DNA of 64,000 nt. It comes from Tiliqua scincoides (lineage: Eukaryota; Chordata; Lepidosauria; Squamata; Scincidae). Positions within the stretch are counted from its first letter, which is position 1, and the number at the start of each line of letters is the position of its first letter. The notes under the pieces are model-generated. The model was not told the origin of the DNA and made no database searches. It was given only the letters and a program-made list of their open reading frames with translations. The DNA is taken from positions 106,418,807 to 106,482,806 of the forward strand of contig NC_089822.1 of NCBI RefSeq assembly GCF_035046505.1. The letters run 5' to 3'. Shown piece after piece: positions 1-40,488 of the stretch. The position numbers were made by a program, and so were the translations under genes.

Positions 1-1920
1 TTCTCTAGCACCAACTGCAAATGTTTTACAGTATAAGCCCTTTTACTGCTCATCTACTCATGGATCTCCTCAGTCACTCCTGATTGGACAAGCTGCACTT
101 GATCCCTGGTAGGAGCTGAGCTAACAGGGTTCTCCTTTTGATGAGACTCCAAGTGGGCTAAAAGTTGTTGGTTTTATTCCTGGCTGCTCACACTGGCTTA
201 GAGGTCTCTTTTCTGCTGCTGAAGCATGGCCTTCATGCTGGAAAGTTGGATAGGATTGTACCCTTTGTCATCTCAGTAAGGATGCTGATCCAAGTAGCAG
301 TTTCAACACATGCTTAGAGGTGTCTGTTTCTGATGAGTAAGAGACTTACAACCTAAATCTTACTCAACACAACCTGCTTACTTCTGAGTAAAATGAACAA
401 CAGTTTTCAAACACCTCTACTCATGACATCATAAAGCTGGCCCTGACCACTGTTTCATTGATGGGATTCCTGCACCTACGTAAGTTATAAGATGCTGTCC
501 ACATTGAAGAGACGGTGTGCCAGTGTTGCCTTCAGGGATGTTATAGGTGCACTAATGATGATGTGGACATCAGTGGATGATATCAGTGTAATTATGTTGA
601 TGTTGTGCACACTGGAAACCAGTGATGGCATATTGATGTCGGGAACATCAGAAACCAGTAATGGAGTCTCAATGTTGTAGGTGTTGTGTCTTTTTGTGCT
701 GACTTCTCCTTTGCTCCCTCAATCCTTGGTCAGACTAGGATATACTGGGATTGGCCTGATAGTTCCTGCCACCACCTGAAGCCAGACACAAAAAAGGCTG
801 CCTTGGGAAAGCCTCCTGGGTAATAAAGAGCACCCAAGTCTTTAAGAGCAGAAAGTAGAAAAATGTGACAGTCTTGAAAGTGTGGCAACCTACCCCCTCC
901 TGAATGAATTTGGACCAGGCAGCTGAAGCAGTAAAAAAAATGAGTTTAATAAAGGGCTGAAGAAACATCTCTAAGACACTTCCATGTTATAGAAAAGTAA
1001 CCTGACTTAAAATGCCCTTACAGGAAACAAGCATTCATGATTCCTACTATTCTAGCTTTATTTCTTTACACATAGAAACCATGGATGACTTTTGAGACAC
1101 CAGCACCCACTGAAGACTGCAGGAGAGGGCTGTATGCATTCTTCCTGGCCCACATCTTGCTGGCATTTCTATCTTCCAAGAATTTTCAGGATAGTCTGAC
1201 CAAGAGAACACAGCAGGTTACTTAGAGCAGTTTATGAATGCTTGAATGAGAGAAGCACATCCACAAAAGGAGTTCAGTTATTTTCTCCATCACCTTGAGC
1301 AACATATATATATTTAGTGGCAGGGGTGTAAAATATTTTGCAGGATTTGGAAGCCAACCAGTTTTTTTAGGAGCCAGCTTGGGAGGGCAGTTCAAGAAAG
1401 CTGGTTCTGTTAATGTAGGGATCCTGTAGTTTCCGTTGCCATCTGCTCTCCTAATTTTTTTTCCCTTCCTGTGTGTTATTACTACTCTTACATCTTCCAG
1501 AGCTGAACCTGGAGACTGGCTCAGTCAAATCCTAGAAAAAAGCAGGGTCTAGAATGATGACACACCACCTCTTCCAGAGTGTGTGTTGTAATAAGGAAAA
1601 TATGGAGTAAGGAAAAACTTGCTTCCTGTTTTCTTCAGCAACCGAAGTACCAATCAACTGACCCAATTTTTAAGCCACAGCAACAACCGGGTACATGGAA
1701 GTTTACAACCATCTTTAAAATTTTACTTTATTTTTTTAAAACTGCATCACACTTAAGTCTTATCAAAACCAAAAAGTAGCTAACAAATATTAAATGAAGC
1801 AAAACAAACTACAAAATACAGCAATAAAACCAGCAAATTTCTCAAAAGGTATAGAAAAATATAAGCAGTTATAAGAAGCAGAGGACAGGACAAATTAAAA
1901 AAAAACTAGAACATTGAACC
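1..1920. other. gene-free flank, unclassified
   Basis: No exon, RNA gene or classifiable repeat was recognised here. About 500-670 is a degenerate GATG/CAGTGATG-rich stretch that looks like a decayed tandem repeat. It is open in one plus frame for about 60 codons, but that peptide is low-complexity and is not called a gene. The stretch lies downstream of the CFAP91 3' end. In human the next gene on that side is NR1I2, and none of its exons was recognised here. Confidence 0.4.
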
Positions 1921-3160
1921 CAGCATTTCTCAACCGGTGGTATTCGTAGCACTAATGGTACTTGAAGTGGTGGCTGGTGGTACATGCAGGACCCCCAGAC
2001 ACCTGCTGCCTATCAGCAAGACCAACAGCTCAACACAATAAATAGTGGTAGGAGGCTTGGTTCAGCATGCAGAGCTGGCAAACCAGAAGCACAGTTTCCA
2101 ACCGCGTCGGGAGCCTCAGAGGCTTCCACATGGGACCAAGAGGGATGCAGAACTCTGCGCCCGGGGCATTTGCCCCACTTAGTTAATGAAAGGTCCGCTA
2201 CTGCTCAGGAGATGGCAGTCCACAGGGTTGGCAGCACTACAGAGAAAGGCCCTGCATCTGGTGGACATCATTTGGCAGAGGCACTACCTTGAATAGTGAA
2301 TGGGGTGCACAAGAATAATAGAACTGCAAGTGACCTACACTATCATGTCTCTTGGGGCAGTACTTCCAAAATGACCACTGAGAGAGTGGTCTCTGCTCCC
2401 CATCACCCAATCCAGGATAGGATTGGATTGTGTATCTACCAGCAGGAACAAACACATTCAACATTCTGTGCAAAACCCAGTTTCTTCCTTGCTGGCCATC
2501 CTCCTTGGAGTCAGAAGTGTCTCTGGAGTTGCTGCAAGACAACTTCCACTTGATCACACCCTCCTCTGCTCAACTCCCATGTAAAACTGCCCTGCTTGGA
2601 GCGGCAGGTTCACCAGCTCAGGTTGCCAGCTTCTTGGCCCTTTCCCTCGTTTTCTGCAGGCAAGGTAACTGTTCAGGCTATTTTGGCTACAAGAAGGACT
2701 CTTCTCTGCATTATCGATAAACCCTTTTCAGCCTCTTGCTGCAGCTACCTCCTTTCTGCTGGCTGACCCCTTCTGTCACAGGGGGAGACCCCTGTGGGGG
2801 AGAGAGGAAAGGACGCAAGGCGGGTGGTAGCAACAAGCAAAGTATTCAAAACAAGGAGGACCTGGCCTGATTTTTTTCTCCCCAGAGAACAAGATTTGCC
2901 CAGCCTCTCCCGACACCCAAAAAATGCTGAAGATGAATCCAGAGAGACATTCCAACACAGCACTTTTTCATCTCATGGCACACTGACAAGGTGCTACAAT
3001 TGTCAAGGCACACCATTCTGCCTTGATGAGGGGGGTTCACATGCCCCAATAGCCCTACTAATAAATGATCCAAACTCCTCCAAACCTCCCACCCCCTGCA
3101 CACCTGTGGACCATTCTCAGGCACAACAATAGGTTGTGGCACAATGGTTGAAAATCACTG
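1921..3160 (-). mobile_element. old non-autonomous hAT-like element
   Basis: The left end reads CAGCATTTCTCAACCGGTGG. The right end, on the opposite strand, reads CAGTGATTTTCAACCATTGT. These are imperfect terminal inverted repeats of the hAT type (CAGNG...TCAA). The last ~350 bp matches, reverse-complemented, the sequence at 35718-35850 (GTGCC, GGTCCACAGGTGTG, TTATTAGTAGGGC), so they are copies of one family. No transposase is evident, and the 8-bp flanks are too decayed to show a convincing target duplication. Part of the interior may be a separate insertion. Confidence 0.45.
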
Positions 3161-3183
3161 TTCTAACAGGTTGGGGGAGTGGC

Positions 3184-3189
3184 TTTAAT
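3184..3189 (-). terminator. candidate CFAP91 poly(A) signal (ATTAAA)
   Basis: ATTAAA on the minus strand lies about 165 nt beyond the CFAP91 stop codon and is the nearest polyadenylation-type hexamer I noticed. Assignment is by position only, since a hexamer alone occurs often by chance. Confidence 0.35.
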
Positions 3190-3354
3190 ACACCTGCACT
3201 GCCTTCCGAGGAATTTCTCTTCAGGGCAGAGGAAGTGTGTTCAGGCTATTCCACAACACTTTAGAGTATCTGCTTTCACCTGCTTCAGGGCTAAAGCAAC
3301 ACTGAGCACTAGCCAGAACTGCAAGGCTGGTAAGAACACAATTCTAAACATACC

Positions 3355-33818
<30,464 letters not shown>

Positions 33819-33868
33819 CCTTGCACCACCTTGATCTCCCGCCTTCTGAGATACCCCAGCCTGATGCG

Positions 33869-33882
33869 GTTGCCTTGGCAAC
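33869..33882. promoter_or_regulatory. RFX X-box upstream of CFAP91
   Basis: GTTGCCTTGGCAAC is a perfect inverted repeat (GTTGCC, 2-nt spacer, GGCAAC) fitting the X-box bound by RFX factors, which with FOXJ1 drive ciliary genes. It lies 51 nt upstream of the CFAP91 ATG, in a GC-rich stretch. The site is seen; its use is inferred. Confidence 0.8.
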
Positions 33883-34153
33883 GCTGGAACCCGGTGGGCG
33901 GGCCCTCGCTGGCACGACTGCAACAAAACCTTCTTCGCTGCCGGGGAGGCCACGCCCCCAAGGGCGGGGACTGTCACTCACTGATCATCGTGGGAAAGGC
34001 TGGAGAAGACAGAGCGTTGCATGGAAGTTGCCTGTTGCTTGGGGAGGAAGTTGTTGCAAGCCAAGCCCACCCATGGTTGCTTTCCCTTCCTGGGATAGTT
34101 GCAGCCAAAATCCACTCCCAGGTTGAAGGGAAGGGGTGTGGAAAGCATCTTTA

Positions 34154-34240
34154 GGGCGCAAGCCTATGCGTGTCTACTCAGAAGTAAGTCCCATTGTGTT
34201 CAATGGGTTTTACTCCCAGGAAAGTGTGCATAGCGCATTG
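34154..34240 (+). mobile_element. palindromic MITE, short type
   Basis: CAAGCCTATGCGTGTCTACT, CAGAAGTAAGTCCCATTGTG, then TTTTACTCCCAGGAAAGTGT. In the CFAP91-COX17 interval. Confidence 0.85.
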
Positions 34241-34465
34241 CCCAACCTGCACCTTTATTGAAGGGCCAGACTGCCTCACTGCCATTCCTGGCTACCAGTG
34301 CATTGCTGTGCGCTGTCTACACTTACCAGAGAGTAGACAGACAGACTTCTGAGTAGACAGGCAAAGGATTGGGCTCTCCGACCATAAAGATATTTGAATG
34401 AAGAACACAATGCAGTATATCCTCTGAAGGAAGTGTCATTGAGTTCAATAGGGCTTATTGCCGTG

Positions 34466-34558
34466 CAGCCCAATCCTATGCATATGTACTCAGAAGAAGG
34501 AAATTTCACAATGTTCAGTGGGGTTTAGTCCCATGTAAAGTCATTAGAGGTTGCAGCC
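34466..34558 (+). mobile_element. palindromic MITE, short type
   Basis: GCAGCCCAATCCTATGCATA, then GGGGTTTAGTCCCATGTAAA and GGTTGCAGCC. A related fragment (GAAGTGTCATTGAGTTCAAT) lies just before it. Confidence 0.75.
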
Positions 34559-34983
34559 TTTCCCAGTTCAAATGTGACCTCTACTATGAACTCGCCTACT
34601 AGATGGCCTTGAGCAATGCAGTCTCTGCATCAGTCCCTCCTCCCTAGTCTGATATATGGGGACTGTGTGGCTGTTGGTTAATCTTGCAGAGTTGATATGA
34701 TCCTTACATCACAATAATGAACTAATAATGAAAATTCAGAAGTGTTATAGCCTCCTAATTGCCTTTGCATTCCTTTTTGCCCAACCTGTATCTTATTGAA
34801 AGGCCAGGCTCCTTCACTACCATTCCTGGCTACCAGTGCATTGCTGTACACTTCTAGCAGGCATTGCACTGGCATTGGTATTCAGACTAGGCAGAGCAGT
34901 GTCAGACAGTCTCTGTGGCAGTGGGGCCAAGTACGACCTGTCATCCTGAAAAACCAAGCTGTAGAGGAGAAAAACAGGTTGTT

Positions 34984-35070
34984 GTTGGCATCCTTCAGTC
35001 TTGGAAGACTATCGTGTCACGCTCTGAATTGTGGTTCTGGAACAGAGTGTCCTCTCCAGTGCGCGAAGCC
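34984..35070 (-). mobile_element. LINE 3' end fragment, same family as 28680-28980
   Basis: GTTGGCATCCTTCAGTCTTG, GAAGACTATCGTGTCACGCT and CTGAATTGTGGTTCTGGAAC match the 28860-28975 sequence in reverse complement. Confidence 0.6.
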
Positions 35071-35717
35071 TGGGTAAAGTAGGTATGGAGGATAGGCTGT
35101 TACCCATGCAGCAAATCCCCACTCTCCACGTCGCTGAAATGGTCCAATGGAAAGGCAGAGGCCAATACGGAAAAACAGGTACATGCAGTTAAAAAAAGTG
35201 GGTCCTATATTGCAATTTGGGATTAAAAGTGGATCCTGGGCCTGAAAAGGTTGAAAGATGCTAGAATAGTACTTGTTAATACCAGCTAGTTTGCAGTCCT
35301 GTACCTGCTTATTTAGTAGAAGCAAGTGGGACTTCTTCTAACTTTGAATCATTAGAACTTCTAATCTAATAATCAGTGAGATTTCTTCTAATTCAGACAT
35401 GCCTAGGATTGCTGTATTCCTAATCAACCAAAAGCTAGGGAGTGCATGTAATTGTCAGATATCTGAGGGGGGGAAAAACAGTCCTATCTCTGTGGGTGGA
35501 ATAGCCTCACACAGAATTCAAAGATTCCAGGTTTGATTTTGAACACTTTTAAAATCTTCCCTGAAGTGGCCCAATGAAAACATTGAAGAAATCCCACATT
35601 TTAACCAGGCTTTGGGGAGCATCATGTCCATTCATTTGGCAGCAAGAGCTCCAATTTACATTTCTTGTGAAAACTCATCAGGTTTTAGACCAGACCAACC
35701 CACTTAGACCAGCCATT

Positions 35718-35850
35718 TCAACCACTGTGCTATGGCACATTGGTGTGCCACGAACTGTCTGCAGGTGTGTCACAGGAGTTTGGGGAGGCCTTATATTAGT
35801 AGGGCCGTTGGGGGATGTGAACTGCCCCACCAGCAGTGTGATGTGCCTTG
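35718..35850 (+). mobile_element. hAT-like element fragment, same family as 1921-3160
   Basis: CATTTCAACCACTGTGCTAT, then GCACATTGGTGTGCCACGAA, GCAGGTGTGTCACAGGAGTT and TTATATTAGTAGGGCCGTTG. It aligns with the reverse complement of 2990-3160. Confidence 0.6.
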
Positions 35851-35854
35851 TCAA

Positions 35855-36100
35855 TGGTCCATTATATTCAATGGGGCTTACTCCCAGGAAAGTGTGGATA
35901 GGATGGCTGCCTTAGAGCCCAATCCTATGCATGTCTACTCAGAAGCAAGTCCAATTACAGTCAATGGGACTTACTCCCAGGAAAGTGTGGATAGGATGGC
36001 CACCTTAGAGCCCAATTCTATGCATGTCTACTCTGAAGCAAGTCCCTTTATATTCAATGGGGCTTACTCCCAGGTAAGTGTGAATAGGATGGCAGCCTGA
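35855..36100 (+). repeat. tandem array of short palindromic MITEs (93-bp period)
   Basis: TTACTCCCAGG recurs at 35878, 35971 and 36064, so the period is exactly 93 bp, about 2.6 units. Each unit ends GGATGGC-GCC or similar; then TTA; then the next begins GAGCCCAAT(C/T)CTATGCATG. The array ends about 240 nt upstream of the COX17 start codon. Confidence 0.9.
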
Positions 36101-36320
36101 GAACAGAAACTCCTGTAGCTGCTGCTGCTCCTTTGTTTCCTGTAGAACATGGTGCTGCTTAACGACAGCGACGTTTCCATACAGAATTTCATCCTGGTTC
36201 AATGATGTGTTGAAAAACCGCCATCATCCCATGGATATGTCACTCTAGTGCTTCCTAGATTTGTTAAAAAAACAAACTCGGAGCGAAGTTCCGGTGGAAC
36301 TTTGAGAGCGCGTTGGGTTT

Positions 36321-36332
36321 GGCGCATGCGCA
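36321..36332. promoter_or_regulatory. NRF-1-type palindrome upstream of COX17
   Basis: GCGCATGCGC (36322-36331) is the palindromic core of the NRF-1 site, about 11 nt upstream of the COX17 ATG. NRF-1 and NRF-2/GABP control nuclear genes for cytochrome oxidase. A TTCCGG ETS-type core lies ~50 nt upstream, at 36290. The GC-rich, CpG-containing stretch from 36280 looks like a TATA-less promoter. Confidence 0.7.
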
Positions 36333-36342
36333 GTTCATAGCG

Positions 36343-36476
36343 ATGTCGAGCCTGGCTTCTTGCGATGGTCCGGGACTTCAGAGCCCCCCTCAGGCTGCAG
36401 AGAAGCAGGAGCCGCCGACGCCCAACCTGAAGCCCTGCTGTGCCTGCCCCGAGACCAAGCAGGCTCGCGATGCCTG
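36343..36476 (+). CDS. COX17: COX17 exon 1 coding part
   Basis: Residues 1-44 plus two bases of Cys45, ending GCCTG before donor GTGGGT. The variable Pro/Gln-rich N-terminus is followed by [16 protein letters not shown]. Confidence 0.96.
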
Positions 36477-37137
36477 GTGGGTACAGGAAGGTCGAGCCCA
36501 GCTCTGGGACACGCGTTAGCACGCACGTCTGAACGCGTGTAGACACGTGCAAAGCCACTCCGGGGTTGCTGTGAAGCCCCCCTCCCAGCTGTTGCGCTGC
36601 CTGCTCCCGCTCTCCCCGAGGGGGCCTAAGCTGGGTGGGTTTGCCTGGTGGTTGATCCGAGTGGTGGTTGATCCGGTTGCCTGGTGGCAGGGACGGGACG
36701 TGGGGAGGCAGGTGAGGCAGAGCCTCCCCACTGGAGTCCTTAGAAAAGCACTAACACGTGTGAGGTGCCCAGGCACACACAGGCTCTGTGTGGGGAGGCA
36801 GGTGAGGCAGAGCCTCCGCACTGTAGTCCTTCGAAAAGCACTGCCACGTGTGAGGTGCCCAGGCACCCACAGGCTCTGTGTGGGGAGGCAGGGGAGGCTG
36901 AGCCTCCCCACTGGAGTCCTTCGAAAAGCACTGCCACGTGTGAGGTGCCCAAGCACCCACAACCCACACACCCTGCATGGGGAGGCAGACGAGGCAGAGC
37001 CTCCCCACCAGATTCCTTGAGAAATAACTTCATAGTGAAATCTTATTCACAGCATCATTGAAAAGGGTGAAGAAAACTGTGGTCATCTAATTGAAGCTCA
37101 CAAGGAGTGCATGAGAGCGCTGGGCTTCAAGATATGA
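36343..37137 (+). CDS. COX17: COX17, cytochrome c oxidase copper chaperone (complete)
   Basis: Two coding exons, 36343-36476 and 37053-37137, give 72 aa. Human has 63, and the difference is a longer variable N-terminus. COX17 carries Cu(I) in the mitochondrial intermembrane space and hands it to SCO1/SCO2 and COX11 for cytochrome oxidase assembly. Visible: the copper motif [15 protein letters not shown] (Cys32, 33, 35, 45) and the second helix [20 protein letters not shown] (Cys54, 64). Together these form the twin CX9C fold (C35-x9... and C54-x9-C64) with exactly the human spacing. The six functional cysteines are all present; one extra cysteine (Cys7) lies in the variable N-terminus. Cys45 is split by the intron. 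The start has G at -3; an upstream in-frame ATG (36313) would add ten residues foreign to the family and overlap the NRF-1 site. Head to head with CFAP91. Confidence 0.97.
36477..37052 (+). other. COX17 intron 1
   Basis: A 576-bp phase-2 intron, with more than half taken by the minisatellite at 36700-37013. The acceptor is TCTTATTCACAG. Confidence 0.9.
36700..37013 (+). repeat. GC-rich minisatellite in COX17 intron 1 (90-bp unit, about 3.5 copies)
   Basis: TGGGGAGGCAGG recurs at 36701, 36791 and 36881 (period exactly 90), then at 36978 after a slightly longer unit. Each unit holds GGGGAGGC and, inverted, GCCTCCCC (one copy has GCCTCCGC), so it can fold; then AAAGCACT, ACACGTGTGAGGTGCCCA or CCACGTGTGAGGTGCCCA, and CACACAGGCTCTG or a variant. 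Because 90 is a multiple of three, all frames stay open over long stretches; these are not genes. Confidence 0.95.
37053..37137 (+). CDS. COX17: COX17 exon 2 coding part
   Basis: Last base of Cys45, then [20 protein letters not shown] and RALGFKI, stop TGA. Nearly identical to human. The exon probably continues as 3' UTR to 37166, where GTG is followed by donor GTAGGT. Confidence 0.97.
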
Positions 37138-37552
37138 ACAAGATGAATCCCAGATATGAATGCGTGGTAGGTAGACTGATCACCTTTCACAATTATGTTG
37201 GTGATGGAAATGCTCTCTAGTTACTCATTTCTCCCTTGAGTTCTATGGGGCAATTCTCACTTCCACCCTAGGTGAGAGAAAAATGTAACTTCTAGTGTAC
37301 AACTAGACTAAAACTTCTAGTGTACTACAGACACTGAGATGAGTTACTCTTGTCTCTATGCAGCAGACATTGCTTATTGTTTGCCCCCCTGCTGTATAAG
37401 GAAACTTAAGCACTCTTTAAACAGATCCAGAACAAGACTGTATAACAATCAGCGTTGGTTTTTGAAAAACCAACATTGTGCTAGCATTGTGTAGCACTTT
37501 CAAGTGTTCAAAGTGCTTCATTTATATCATTGTTACAACAGCCCTTTGAAAT

Positions 37553-37993
37553 AAGAGCACAATCCCTTACATCAGTGGTTCTCACGCATTTAGCACCAGG
37601 ACCCACTTTTTAGAATGAAAATCTGTCATGACCCACTGGAAGTGATGTTATGACCAGAAGTGACATCAACAAGCAGGAACATTTTTAACAATCCTAGGCT
37701 GCTATCCTACCCACACTTACCCAGGAGTAAGTCCATTTACTATCATTGTTAAAAGAATATACATAGTAACTTGATAAAAGTACAGATCTGTAACATTTCC
37801 CCAAATGCAGTCACATCCCATGATAGCATCAAGTCTAATAAATTAAAAATAAAATATTGAAATGAATGGTGACCCTCCTGAAATTGGCTCGCAACCCACT
37901 ATTTGAGAAACACTGCCTTACATGTTTACTCAGAAGTAAGCTAGTATGCAGTGGGGCCTACTCTCAGATAAGTTTGTATAGGATTGCAACCTT
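37553..37993 (+). mobile_element. short palindromic MITE interrupted by a hAT element
   Basis: The left piece is GAGCACAATCCCTTACAT, ending at 37572. The right piece starts at 37916 and reads CCTTACATGTTTACTCAGAA, then GTAAGC, and ends TAGGATTGCAACC. Without the intervening hAT and one copy of its target, the two read as one ordinary MITE. Confidence 0.8.
37573..37915 (+). mobile_element. hAT MITE, family B, with perfect 8-bp duplication
   Basis: Starts CAGTGGTTCTCACGCATTTA and ends CTATTTGAGAAACACTG. It is flanked on both sides by CCTTACAT (37565-37572 and 37916-37923). It carries AGGACCCACTTTTTAGAATG and GAAGTGATGTTATGACCAGA, shared with 54721-54990. A fragment of the short palindromic MITE (37693-37730) lies inside it. 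Confidence 0.92.
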
Positions 37994-39045
37994 AGAATTA
38001 CACCCCCCCCCCCCACCATAGCTGATGGTGGACTAAGTGGCTTACCTAAGGCTACATAGTGAGTTCCTGATAGAGGTGAGATTTAAGAGACTTTCTAATT
38101 TATAACTCTGTGTCTTGGCCATTTTGCTACACCTGGTCTCTTGGTATATGTTGCCATACGTTGGGAATACCACTTGTTATATTCACAAAATATCATCTAA
38201 TTACAGTGCTTTTTGGCAGTATTCAAATGCTATACATTTTGTCTGCCACACATTATCGTGAACACTCTGGATTGTTAACTCAAAGAGAGAAAAAGAGAAA
38301 TTACTATGATGACTAGCAGTGATAATGAGGATTGAACCATGAATATTAACCCATGGTTAATAATTATCTTTGCACCATATAAACAAGTACCGTAACTAGT
38401 CCTTACAGGTTCAGACTTGTGAAGAGTTAAAAGCAACAGGTTTGGGTGGCTAGCAGATTATTTTTTTAAGAAACATAAAACAGCATCAAGACATGGGAGA
38501 CGATATGATATAGGGCTGTTTGTAAGGACACTACACTCTTTTCAGAGCACCACAAGAATGCCATTGGTGCTACCTTTGTGTCTTGACAGTTCTTGCCATT
38601 GCAAGTCTTGGATAGCTGTAAATTTTGGATTTGTAAAGGTAGATATTGCTAAATAAAGCACTATTTCAGACATGGTACAAGATGCCTCAAGGAGGCTATA
38701 ACATCTGGGTAGAAAATTCTTTGGCTGTAAGATGGTGCTTTCTTTAGTATGTTGTTCATCATTCAAATCCAGATTTCAAGGAAAGACTTCAAAGTCAACA
38801 TAGCTAGGTGGCAATTTCCAAGTCTGCAATGCCAAGGGAAGTCCTCAAACTTGTTATTGGAGATATTAATACTAATACGTAAAATCACACGGCATTGTGC
38901 AAAAAGGCATATTTAATCTTTAGATCTCCAATTATTAGTAAAGCGTTTCACCTTCTAACATTAGTGGTGAAAGAACATAACTGTTAACAGACAAGGCATA
39001 TACTGTCAAAACTGCTGCTTAATGGTTTCCTTTTTTTCCTTCTAG

Positions 39046-39260
39046 GATTTGCTGTTGAATGACTGGGCTGAGGACTCTGCTTCCACAGCTGTTTGAATAG
39101 TGTGTTTTTGCTTATATCAGAGATGAATTTATTAAAAAATTTATTTACGATAGAATTCTAAAATCACAGAAAAAAGGTCTCATTTGCTGTTTTCATTACA
39201 GTATGCAGATTATGCAGTAATATGAGAGTTCTTAATAAAGTTTTTTAAGTTGTTTTGTGT
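39046..39260 (+). other. COX17: probable COX17 3' UTR exon
   Basis: A strong acceptor (TTTCCTTTTTTTCCTTCTAG) is followed by about 215 nt with AATAAA at 39234-39239 and a T-rich end. Its position 1.9 kb after the coding end on the same strand, and the three-exon structure known for human COX17, suggest a purely non-coding last exon. It starts GATTTGCTGTTGAATGACTG. Confidence 0.6.
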
Positions 39261-39335
39261 GTTTCATTCAAACACACAAAAAAACCAACTGATTCCTGTG
39301 AGATGGTGGCAGTACAGTAATATCCTTCTAGGCCA

Positions 39336-39420
39336 GTGGTTCCCAAACTTTTTAAAGACCCTAGAGGCTGCTGCCTGATTTATAAATGCCAAGGGGTGTG
39401 ACTATAATGCTGATTAGGCA
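39336..39420 (+). mobile_element. hAT-like 5' end fragment
   Basis: CAGTGGTTCCCAAACTTTTT followed by AAAGACCCTAGAGGCTGCTG; only this end is recognisable. Confidence 0.5.
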
Positions 39421-40169
39421 GCAGTGCTCCCCCACCCAAGAAGCAGCTTGTTTAACTCTTGGTGCACATAACCTAATCTGCCCTGTTGGATTAGGCATTC
39501 TGCTGGGTTTCCTTTCTAGTGCTGGAGACACTGAATCCTAGTCTATCAAGACCTGAAGCAAAATACTGTGATGCTTCTCTTTCACCAGCAGTGTAGCACT
39601 ATAAAATGGGATTCATTCGAGCAGAGAGCACAAGCCCTTGCATTTGATATAGTTTTATGGAAGAGGTTGCTTGAATCTTCATTCTGGAGATGTGAAAGAC
39701 AATAAGCCCAATGGGCCTGTGAGAATCACCCTTCTCTGCTTGTGCTGGGGATGGGGATGGGTGAGAAACGTGAGCCATAGATAAAACAGTCTGATGTGTA
39801 GGATATTTAGGCCTTACATGTGTAACTCACTCCCCACAATAGCAGTGGAGGAAATAACATTCTTGCTTTTAGAACAGGTCCTGCATCTTTTTTACTTCAT
39901 TTTCTGTACTACATAGGTAAGAAATTACACCTCCCAGGAGGTGCTATAAGCGAGAAGGATGATAGAGCTGTGACAGCTACCCTATAGTAGCTGTTTTAAC
40001 ATTCTGTCATTGTAAGGTACAGTTGTTGTATTCTTTGTTAAATTGGTATTGAATTTAGCATAAAGAATCTTATCTGGGAAGAAGTATAATCTGGCCAGAT
40101 TTCAAAAAAATCCACTGACACATGACTTAGTTGAAGCAGTTTTATTTATTTAAAAGATTAGGACTAGGG

Positions 40170-40488
40170 CAGGGGTGTCAGATGCAGATGTCATGGAAGC
40201 TTTTTATCTGGCCCTCAGGCTCTCAGCTGCTGAACAGTGCTGAGGTGTTACTGCTAAAAGGGCAGCCCACGTGAAATTGGACTTTCCCATAACCTGAAAT
40301 ATAATCAAGATTTGCATATTTTCTCTTCTGTCATTTGCAGCTAATGAGTTCCTGTGAGAAAAAGTGTTTATTTTTGGTTATGACCTGTTTAATGACATCA
40401 CTTCCTGCCTAATGGCATAACTTCTGGCCCTCAGCAGGCATCATGAATACTATTTGGCCCTCTATTTGAAATGCATTTGACACCCCTG
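40170..40488 (+). mobile_element. hAT MITE, family A, with perfect 8-bp duplication
   Basis: Starts CAGGGGTGTCAGATGCAGAT and ends GCATTTGACACCCCTG. It is flanked on both sides by GACTAGGG (40162-40169 and 40489-40496). It shares its interior with 30041-30330. Confidence 0.95.

Larger units (their letters stand above)
37480..38140 (+). mobile_element. MIR/tRNA-like SINE, split by later insertions
   Basis: 37490-37560 (AAGTGCTTCATTTATATCAT, then CAACAGCCCTTTGAAATAAG) and 38010-38130 (AAGTGGCTTACCTAAGGCTA, then AGTGAGTTCCTGATAGAGGT) read as the two halves of a SINE of the type seen complete at 51741 and 53131. They are separated by a short palindromic MITE that is itself split by a hAT element. 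Confidence 0.5.

Noticed and set aside
492-680. A small open frame with repeated ETS-GI-MSGTSETS wording
   Set aside because: A degenerate tandem repeat; no splice or family support.
36516-37061. Long open frames on both strands in COX17 intron 1
   Set aside because: They follow from a minisatellite whose 90-bp period is a multiple of three. No conserved protein; they would be spliced out.
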